Shown: positions 4,441 through 9,518 of the stretch, one piece after another
Numbering within the stretch: position 1 is the stretch's first letter
Layout: every line of letters begins with the position of its first letter
Source: Patescibacteria group bacterium
GTDB lineage: Bacteria; Patescibacteriota; Minisyncoccia; UBA6257; 02-FULL-45-10c
Length of the DNA: 9,518 nucleotides
Direction of reading: 5' to 3'
Assembly (NCBI GenBank): GCA_018896875.1
Contig: JAHILT010000003.1
Span: 1-9,518 of the forward strand
Program-made: the position numbers and the translations under genes
The notes under the pieces: model-generated
What the model was told of the DNA's origin: nothing
What the model saw: the letters and a program-made list of their open reading frames with translations, nothing else
Database searches by the model: none

Positions 4441-5541
4441 ATGCGATTAATTTATTTAACTGCCAAAAAATATCCTGGCAATACTGCTGATCATATTTTT
4501 ATTAGTCAAATGGCGCAGGCCTTTTTTTCGCTTCTTTCTCGTGATTCTATTTTTGTAGTTACTAATGATTATCTAAATAATTTTGGGAATATCAATGTTC
4601 TGAACTTAAAATTAAGATTAAAAAAGTTTAGAAGTTTATATTATTTTTTCTGGATTCCGTTTTTTGTTTTGCGGAAAAGATTAAAAAAAGATGATATTTT
4701 TTTCTGCAATGACATGTTTTTGTTGTCTATTTTGATTTTTTGGAGGAAATTATTGAGATTTAATTATAAAATATGTTCCGAGTGGCATCTGCTTTTTAAT
4801 GATTGGCGAGACGAATTCGTCGCTTCAAACAGCGATTATTTAATAGTTACGTCTCAAAATCTTAAAAAATTGTTAGTTAAAAAAACGGGCGTAGATGAAA
4901 AAAGAGTTATGGCGGTTTACGGTGGAGTGGATTTGGAAAATTTTAAAGACATTTCCAAAGAAGAAGCACGGTCTAAAACCAGTTTACCTGCGAATAAAAT
5001 ACTTATTGGTTATATCGGGCTATTTAAAACTATGGGATTGACTAAGGGCATTGAAATTATGATAGAGTCGTTACCTTATTTGCCAGAAAATATATCAATG
5101 GTTTTTGTTGGTGGGCTAGAAAAAGAAATAGTGGAATATTTGAAAATAGCTAAAAACATTGGTGTTGAAAAAAAATGTATTTTTCTAGGTCGGCAAGATT
5201 TTTCTGATATTGCTATTTATGAACAAGCAATGGATGTTTTAGTTATTCCTTATCCCAATCATCCACATTTTAGGGAATTTGGATTTCCAATGAAAGTTTA
5301 TGAATACATGGCCAGTCGAAGACCGATTATTTATTCAGATTTTGAATTGATTAAGGAGGTTCTAGGCGACTGCGCTTATTCTTTCAAGCCGGAAGACACC
5401 AGAGATTTCGCTCAAAAAATATTGTTCGCGCTGAATGATTCTAATAAGGATTTTAAAATTAAGAAAGCTTATGATAAAGTTAAATTTTATACCTGGTTAA
5501 GCAGGGCAGAGAAAATTATTAATTTTATAAAAAATGACTAA
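4441..5541 (+). CDS. GT4-type glycosyltransferase
   Basis: A 366-residue GT-B transferase, free of the repeat insertions seen in two neighbours. It opens with MRLIYLTAKKYPGNTADHIF, followed by a basic, aromatic stretch (about 59-85) that may help it sit at the membrane, although no clear transmembrane helix is present. WHLLFNDW (115-122) and YLIVTSQNLKKLL (133-145) precede the interdomain segment YGGVDLENF (160-168). The donor domain has IGYIGLFKTMGLTKG (189-203) and GFPMKVYEYMASRRPII (281-297). The Lys and Glu in PMKVYEYM correspond to the donor-binding and second EX7E positions, while the first Glu of EX7E is absent. It follows the previous gene by five bases and overlaps the next by eight. 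Sugar specificity is unknown. Confidence 0.86.
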   Translation: MRLIYLTAKKYPGNTADHIFISQMAQAFFSLLSRDSIFVVTNDYLNNFGNINVLNLKLRLKKFRSLYYFFWIPFFVLRKRLKKDDIFFCNDMFLLSILIFWRKLLRFNYKICSEWHLLFNDWRDEFVASNSDYLIVTSQNLKKLLVKKTGVDEKRVMAVYGGVDLENFKDISKEEARSKTSLPANKILIGYIGLFKTMGLTKGIEIMIESLPYLPENISMVFVGGLEKEIVEYLKIAKNIGVEKKCIFLGRQDFSDIAIYEQAMDVLVIPYPNHPHFREFGFPMKVYEYMASRRPIIYSDFELIKEVLGDCAYSFKPEDTRDFAQKILFALNDSNKDFKIKKAYDKVKFYTWLSRAEKIINFIKND

Positions 5542-6163
5542 AAGAGAACAACAAGTTGGTAGGGAAGCATATTTTAGTGGCGGTAGCTATGATCATTTTG
5601 GAAGATGGGCGAGTTATTTTTATCAGATTAAAAGTGTTATAAAAACTAATCCAAATAATATTCTTGAAATCGGAATTGGAAATGGCATTGTTTCAAAATA
5701 TCTTAAGGAACAAGGCTTTAAGTTGACGACTGCTGATTTTACGGAAGATCTTAATCCAGATATTGTGACTGATGTTACGGATTTATCTTTTTCTGATAAT
5801 GATTTTGATGTGATTTTATGTTGTGAGGTACTAGAGCATTTGCCCTTTGAAGAAAGTCTAAGAGCGTTAAGAGAGATAAGAAGAGTTTGTGGTCGTTATG
5901 CTATAATTTCCATTCCTGATCACCGAAGAGTTCTTTTTTCTATTAAAGTAAAATTGCCGTTTATACAAGAAAAAAGTTTTATTTTAAGGGCACCGTCTTT
6001 TAAAAAACATGTTTTTGACGGACAGCATTATTGGGAAATAGGAAAGATAGGATTTTCTTTGGGAAAAATAAAGAAGGCTTTTGTTGAAAGTGGTTTTGAA
6101 ATAGAAAAAGATTTTACGGTTCCCGAGAACCCATTAGTTCATTTTTTTGTATTAAAAAAATGA
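5534..6163 (+). CDS. Class I SAM-dependent methyltransferase
   Basis: A 209-residue Rossmann methyltransferase. Motif I is ILEIGIGNG (43-51), the acidic residue closing strand 2 is in TTADF (65-69), and VTDLSFSDNDFDVILCCEVLEHL (81-103) gives the usual motif II/III segment. ALREIRRVCGRYAIISIPDH (111-130) follows, and HYWEIGKIGFSLGKIKKAF (165-183) looks like the C-terminal substrate region. It differs clearly from the methyltransferase at 2710-3333, so the two probably modify different positions or acceptors. The start overlaps the preceding gene by eight bases and the stop overlaps the next gene by ATGA, with no Shine-Dalgarno motif, which points to coupled translation. Methylation of a sugar or lipid-linked intermediate is inferred from context. 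Confidence 0.87.
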   Translation: MTKREQQVGREAYFSGGSYDHFGRWASYFYQIKSVIKTNPNNILEIGIGNGIVSKYLKEQGFKLTTADFTEDLNPDIVTDVTDLSFSDNDFDVILCCEVLEHLPFEESLRALREIRRVCGRYAIISIPDHRRVLFSIKVKLPFIQEKSFILRAPSFKKHVFDGQHYWEIGKIGFSLGKIKKAFVESGFEIEKDFTVPENPLVHFFVLKK

Positions 6164-7236
6164 CCTTTTCTAATAAATATATTTATATACTTTTATTTTC
6201 GCTGATTATAATAAATATTTTTATGTCCGTGTTTTATATTTCTCCGGGCTATGAAATTGCCAAAGATGCTGTCACATACCATGAGGCTGTTCGTTTTTTG
6301 GAAGGGGATTTGGTTGATGGTCGGCCAATATATAATAGGCTTTTAACTACTCCGTTAATGTTGCTTTCCGCGACAGTGGTTGATTTTTTTGCGAACAATA
6401 TTTATGGAAGTATGGCTGTCGTTAATATTCTTTTTTATTTTTTAATAGTTATTGTTTTTTATAAATTAGTTTTTGAGATTTTCAAAGATAGTAAAATTGC
6501 TATTTTTTCTTCTATTTTGTTTTTTTGCAATTATTACATTATTAATATAGAAAATGCTTTTCTTACTGATATGGCTGGGCGATTTTTTCTTATTTTAACT
6601 AGCTTGTTGGCTGTAAAATATTTTTTAAGGCAGGAAAATATATACTATTATTTGGCTATTTTGTCGTCCGCTGTCGGTGTATTTTTTAAAGAATTTGGCG
6701 GTTTAGGAATAATTAGCTTAGCGTGTCTGATATTTCTTTCGGAAATAAGTTGGAAAGAAAAAATAAAAAAGACATTGATGGCTGGCGCGTTATTTTTAAT
6801 CCCGCTTTTAATCTATCATTTATGGTTTTATTTTTATTTTAATTTCTCCTATTTTAACTGGTATCAATATGCTGTTGATGCCTATGTTTACGATTCTGCA
6901 GTTCATGGCTTTGTGCCGTTTATAAAGGTTATGGGATGGTTGTTTTTAGCGGGGTGGCCTATTTTTCTGTTCGGGCTTTGTAAAGTTTTTACCAATTTAG
7001 ATATTAAGAATAAAGTAATTTTACTTGGCTTATTGCCTGCATCACTTTCTTTTTTTGCTTGGCCGGTATTTATGCAAAGAACAGCTTTTATATTGGTTCC
7101 TTGGCTGTCATTGATCGCTGGTTACGGCTTAAGTTTTATAAAAAACAAATATATAATAATTATATTATTAGGTTTTTATTTATTGGTTAATTATAATATT
7201 GAAAGGTTGCTTCCGATAATTAACCTTTCATTTTAA
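6160..7236 (+). CDS. Polytopic membrane protein resembling GT-C glycosyltransferases
   Basis: A 358-residue hydrophobic protein with about ten membrane segments, roughly at 6-27, 84-102, 113-128, 141-156, 161-175, 180-193, 206-225, 255-273, 285-300 and 307-344 (the last possibly two). The first outside loop has AKDAVTYHEAVRFLEG (34-49) with an early acidic residue, D36, then a YNRLLTTPL segment. An ENAFLTDMAGRFF segment (131-143) follows later. This order, acid in loop 1 and a TD/TE pair in a later loop, resembles the GT-C fold of PMT/ArnT-like enzymes that use polyprenyl-phosphate sugars. Overall similarity is not strong enough for a named family; a polymerase or other membrane protein is possible. 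It begins in an ATGA overlap and ends in a terminator, closing the first unit. The GT2 enzyme just downstream could supply its donor. Confidence 0.7.
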   Translation: MTFSNKYIYILLFSLIIINIFMSVFYISPGYEIAKDAVTYHEAVRFLEGDLVDGRPIYNRLLTTPLMLLSATVVDFFANNIYGSMAVVNILFYFLIVIVFYKLVFEIFKDSKIAIFSSILFFCNYYIINIENAFLTDMAGRFFLILTSLLAVKYFLRQENIYYYLAILSSAVGVFFKEFGGLGIISLACLIFLSEISWKEKIKKTLMAGALFLIPLLIYHLWFYFYFNFSYFNWYQYAVDAYVYDSAVHGFVPFIKVMGWLFLAGWPIFLFGLCKVFTNLDIKNKVILLGLLPASLSFFAWPVFMQRTAFILVPWLSLIAGYGLSFIKNKYIIIILLGFYLLVNYNIERLLPIINLSF

Positions 7237-7242
7237 TTTTTT
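7200..7242 (+). terminator. Intrinsic terminator overlapping the end of the membrane-protein gene
   Basis: TGAAAGGTT (7200-7208) pairs perfectly with AACCTTTCA (7222-7230) across a 13-base loop, followed by the T-rich TTTTAATTTTTT (7231-7242). The stem lies within the last codons of the membrane-protein gene, whose stop is 7234-7236. The stem is moderate in GC, so termination may be partial. It separates the long glycosyltransferase run from the next unit. Confidence 0.65.
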
Positions 7243-7257
7243 GCTATAATATTAATC
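7242..7257 (+). promoter_or_regulatory. Extended -10 promoter with nearly leaderless start
   Basis: TGCTATAAT (7242-7250) is a perfect extended -10 box (TGnTATAAT). No convincing -35 hexamer is present at the normal spacing, as is tolerated for extended -10 promoters. Transcription would be expected to start about seven bases after the box, at 7257-7258, which is the A of the ATG of the GT2 gene. The mRNA would thus have almost no leader, consistent with the absence of a Shine-Dalgarno sequence. Confidence 0.7.
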
Positions 7258-7956
7258 ATGCATAAACTATCTATAATTATTCCCGCTTATAATGAAAAAA
7301 ATACTATCCGCAATATTTTAGACCAAGTTAAAAAGGTTGATATTGGCAAATTAGAAAAAGAAATCATTGTTATTGATGATGGCTCTAAGGACGGTACTAG
7401 GGATATATTAAAAACTATTCCTGATATTAAATATATATTTCATAAAAAGAATCAGGGTAAAGGCGGAGCAATTAAAACCGGATTTTGTGCTGCTACTGGC
7501 GATATTGTTTTAATTCAAGACGCGGATTTAGAGTATGATCCGAATGAATATTCTCGGCTTTTGAGCCCGATTGTTTCCGGCAGAGCAGATGTTGTTTTTG
7601 GTTCTAGATTTGTGGGTGGTGATCCTCACAGAGTTTTATATGTTGTGCACTATATAGCTAATAGGTTTTTAACATTCTTGTCCAATATTTTTACTAGCTT
7701 GAATTTAACTGATATGGAAACTTGTTATAAAGTATTTAGAAAGGAAGTTATAGATTCTTTTAAGGACAAATTAAAGTCAAAAAGATTTGGCATTGAACCA
7801 GAGTTGACCGCTCGAATAGCTAAGGGGAAATGGCGTATTTATGAAGTTGGAATATCTTATTATGGTCGTACTTATAAGGAGGGCAAAAAAATAAATTGGA
7901 AAGATGGCATAGCGGCGATATGGCACATAATTTATTTTAATATTTTTATTAAATGA
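7258..7956 (+). CDS. GT2 family glycosyltransferase (DPM1/DPG synthase-like)
   Basis: A 232-residue GT-A enzyme that probably moves a hexose from a nucleotide sugar (GDP-mannose or UDP-glucose class) onto polyprenyl phosphate or a glycan. Motifs in order: IIIPAYNEKNTI (6-17), VIDDGSKDGT (38-47), NQGKGGAIKTG (65-75), the metal-binding DADLEYDP (88-95), VFGSRF (113-118), DMETCYKVFRKEV (152-164), RFGIEPELTARIAK (176-189) and a C-terminal YYGRTYKEGKKINWKDG (201-217). These match the DPM_DPG-synthase-like subgroup. There is no membrane extension, so it is the short soluble or peripheral form. It opens a new unit behind an extended -10 promoter and overlaps the NUDIX gene by ATGA. Supplying lipid-linked sugar to the membrane protein upstream is an inference. 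Confidence 0.88.
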   Translation: MHKLSIIIPAYNEKNTIRNILDQVKKVDIGKLEKEIIVIDDGSKDGTRDILKTIPDIKYIFHKKNQGKGGAIKTGFCAATGDIVLIQDADLEYDPNEYSRLLSPIVSGRADVVFGSRFVGGDPHRVLYVVHYIANRFLTFLSNIFTSLNLTDMETCYKVFRKEVIDSFKDKLKSKRFGIEPELTARIAKGKWRIYEVGISYYGRTYKEGKKINWKDGIAAIWHIIYFNIFIK

Positions 7957-8432
7957 AAGAAAAATTATTACCATCAAAACAATATAAGGAATTATTGAAG
8001 ATATCGCCCATTTGCACTGTGGATGTGCTTTTTTTTAATAAAAATTTTACTAAAATCCTGCTTTTTAAAAGAAATAACGAACCATTAAAGGGTGTTTATT
8101 TCTCTATTGGCGGAAGGCTGCTTAAAAATGAGAGATTTTTAGATGGAGCGGTAAGACAAGCTATGCGAGAAGCTAAAATAAAGATTATAAAAAATAAATT
8201 AATTTGGAGCGGGGCTCAAGAAGAACTTTATCCTAATTCTGTTTTTGATAAAATTCCTTATCATGCAGTTGCTATTTTTTATAGTTATCTAGTAGATGAA
8301 AATAAATTTAAACCGAAAATGGACAATCAGCATAGTGAGTATAAATGGTTTTTGGTCAAAGATAAAAAAATAACACCGAATATTAAAAAAAGAATTGTGA
8401 TGATTTTGAAAACTTATGAAAAAAAATTCTAA
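7953..8432 (+). CDS. NUDIX hydrolase resembling GDP-mannose mannosyl hydrolase (Gmm/WcaH)
   Basis: At 159 residues it matches the length of E. coli Gmm (about 160), which hydrolyses GDP-mannose to GDP and mannose by substitution at the sugar carbon. ILLFKRNNEPLKGVYFSIGGRL (35-56) parallels the Gmm entry to the NUDIX box. The box reads G54-x5-E60-x7-R68-Q-A-M-R-E73: the first two Glu of REUxEE are replaced and the last is kept, the same departure as in Gmm. QHSEYKW (126-132) parallels the Gmm segment carrying the histidine proposed as general base; H127 would be the counterpart. It lies between a GT2 gene and GDP-fucose synthase, recalling the fcl-gmm adjacency of the colanic acid cluster. Substrate is inferred. 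It overlaps both neighbours (4 and 17 bp). Confidence 0.78.
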   Translation: MKEKLLPSKQYKELLKISPICTVDVLFFNKNFTKILLFKRNNEPLKGVYFSIGGRLLKNERFLDGAVRQAMREAKIKIIKNKLIWSGAQEELYPNSVFDKIPYHAVAIFYSYLVDENKFKPKMDNQHSEYKWFLVKDKKITPNIKKRIVMILKTYEKKF

Positions 8433-9345
8433 AATTTATATAGCTGGTCATTTAGGTCTTGTTGGTTCTGCAATTGTAAGGAAGTTGAAAGATGGGGGCT
8501 ATACTAATTTAATTTTAAGGACTAGGCAAGAGTTGGATTTGTTAAATTCTGTCGCAGTAGCCGATTTTTTTAAGACAGAAAAGCCTGATTTTGTTTTTTT
8601 GGCCGCTGCAAAGGTAGGTGGAATAATGGCAAATAAAACTTACCCCGCGGATTTTATAAATGAGAATTTGGTTATAGAAATGAATATTATTCGTAACGCG
8701 TTTTTGAATAAAGTGGAAAAATTATTATTTTTAGGTAGTTCGTGTATTTATCCTAAATTCTCGTCACAACCAATCAAAGAGGAGTATTTATTAACAGGTG
8801 AATTGGAACCGACCAATAAAGCCTATGCTTTGGCAAAGATTGCAGGAATAGTGGCTTGCCAATCTTATAATCAGCAACATGGAACTAATTTTATATCTGC
8901 GATGCCGACCAATCTTTATGGGTTGAATGATAATTTTGATTTAGAAACCTCGCATGTTATTCCAGCAATGATAAGGAAGTTTCACGAAGCAAAGGTTATG
9001 GATCAGGAAAGTGTTATTTTATGGGGCACAGGAAAACCTTCAAGGGAGTTCTTATATGTTGACGACCTAGCAGATGCCTGTATTTTCTTAATGGATAATT
9101 ATGATGATTCAGAAATTATAAATATAGGTTCGGGCGAAGATATTCCTCTTAAAGAATTAGCAGGGATAATTAAAGACGTTGTAGGATTCAAAGGAAAAAT
9201 TGTTTGGGATATTTCCAAACCTGACGGGACTCCTAAAAAATTATTAGATGTTAGTAAGATTAATAATTTGGGCTGGAAATATAAAGTAAAACTTGTTGAT
9301 GGGTTAAAAATGACATACGAGCAGTTTAAGCGTAAAGATTATTAA
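8416..9345 (+). CDS. fcl: GDP-L-fucose synthase (GDP-4-keto-6-deoxy-mannose epimerase/reductase)
   Basis: A 309-residue short-chain dehydrogenase/reductase (E. coli Fcl is 321) that makes GDP-L-fucose from GDP-4-keto-6-deoxymannose with NADPH. It shows GHLGLVGSA (11-19) for the dinucleotide, FLAAAKVGGIMANKTYPADF (61-80), SSCIYP (108-113) with C110, the catalytic Y137-A-L-A-K141, H180 in ETSHVIPAMIRKFHEA, EFLYVDDLADA (211-221), INIGSGEDIPL (235-245) and KPDGTPKKLLD (268-278). These residues line up with E. coli S107, C109, Y136, K140 and H179, one position later. All catalytic positions are present. The start overlaps the NUDIX gene by 17 bases. The preceding pathway enzyme, GDP-mannose 4,6-dehydratase, is not in the window. 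wcaG is the synonym. Confidence 0.93.
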   Translation: MKKNSKIYIAGHLGLVGSAIVRKLKDGGYTNLILRTRQELDLLNSVAVADFFKTEKPDFVFLAAAKVGGIMANKTYPADFINENLVIEMNIIRNAFLNKVEKLLFLGSSCIYPKFSSQPIKEEYLLTGELEPTNKAYALAKIAGIVACQSYNQQHGTNFISAMPTNLYGLNDNFDLETSHVIPAMIRKFHEAKVMDQESVILWGTGKPSREFLYVDDLADACIFLMDNYDDSEIINIGSGEDIPLKELAGIIKDVVGFKGKIVWDISKPDGTPKKLLDVSKINNLGWKYKVKLVDGLKMTYEQFKRKDY

Positions 9346-9518
9346 TTTTTCCAGTTATAGACAAATTTTTGTTTATATTGGACATTTTTATTTTTTGGCC
9401 GTTATTAGTGGCAGAGCTAGCTAATGCTGTGATTATTTTTTGTCCGTTCAGTATTTCAGATGGGGTTATGCCTAGGGACTTATTGTTGATGATATTGTTT
9501 TTTATTTCATTTATGGCA
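9326..9518 (-). CDS. C-terminal end of an unrecognised protein on the minus strand (partial)
   Basis: A minus-strand frame is open from the right edge to a TAA at 9328-9326, giving 63 residues. The composition is mixed and protein-like (INEIKNN, SLGITPSEIL, ALASSATNNG, NLSITGKINNLYA), alternating predicted helix and strand, and rich in Asn, Ile and Ser. I do not recognise the family. The frame would run convergent to the GDP-fucose synthase gene and overlap its last 20 bases. A long open frame is mildly unexpected in such AT-rich DNA, but the plus strand is also open over the same stretch, so a fortuitous frame cannot be excluded. No terminator is visible between the two genes. Confidence 0.45.
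   Translation of the reverse strand, partial: AINEIKNNIINNKSLGITPSEILNGQKIITALASSATNNGQKIKMSNINKNLSITGKINNLYA

Noticed and set aside
9336..9518. Plus-strand open frame after GDP-fucose synthase
   Set aside because: It has no start codon near its beginning and encodes a uniformly hydrophobic string, as expected from reading antisense to an Asn/Lys/Ile-rich minus-strand frame.

Overview
The window is an AT-rich, tightly packed, plus-strand cluster for building a surface glycan. It holds the tail of one glycosyltransferase, four complete GT-B (GT4-type) glycosyltransferases, two SAM-dependent methyltransferases, a polytopic membrane protein resembling GT-C transferases, a GT2 polyprenyl-phosphate-type transferase, a NUDIX enzyme resembling GDP-mannose mannosyl hydrolase, and a GDP-L-fucose synthase. 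The right edge probably carries the 3' end of an unrelated minus-strand gene. AT-richness, 4-17 bp gene overlaps, absence of Shine-Dalgarno motifs, TGA used as stop, and in-frame repeats inside genes suggest an uncultivated Patescibacteria/CPR (Parcubacteria-like) bacterium. This is an inference from style; no ribosomal marker is present.

Layout: positions 3-7236 read as one co-directional run. It goes partial GT; GT4 (119-1129); a 131-bp inverted-repeat insert (1130-1260); GT4 (1261-2694); methyltransferase (2710-3333); GT4 (3338-4435); GT4 (4441-5541); methyltransferase (5534-6163); membrane protein (6160-7236). A hairpin with a T-rich tail at 7200-7242 looks like an intrinsic terminator. 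Next to it an extended -10 box (TGCTATAAT, 7242-7250) starts a second unit with almost no leader: GT2 (7258-7956), NUDIX (7953-8432), GDP-fucose synthase (8416-9345).

Working together: the second unit would supply or tune nucleotide sugars (GDP-fucose, GDP-mannose turnover) and may charge a lipid carrier (GT2). The first unit would add sugars sequentially on the cytoplasmic side, with methyltransferases capping or decorating them. The membrane protein may add a sugar on the outer face from a lipid-linked donor. The matching GDP-mannose 4,6-dehydratase, flippase and polymerase are not in the window.

The most unusual signal is a family of coding repeats. The GT4 gene at 1261-2694 carries four in-frame insertions (about 120 residues), and the GT4 gene at 3338-4435 carries one. 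Copies in different places are read in the same frame: TGQA..TRI occurs in both genes, and DSxLR..GND and ANN each occur twice in the first gene. They are GC-rich and palindromic, and resemble Rickettsia palindromic elements in behaviour. Separately, the 1130-1260 element looks like a MITE that split an ATGA stop/start overlap, since removing it with one ATGA copy restores the junction exactly.
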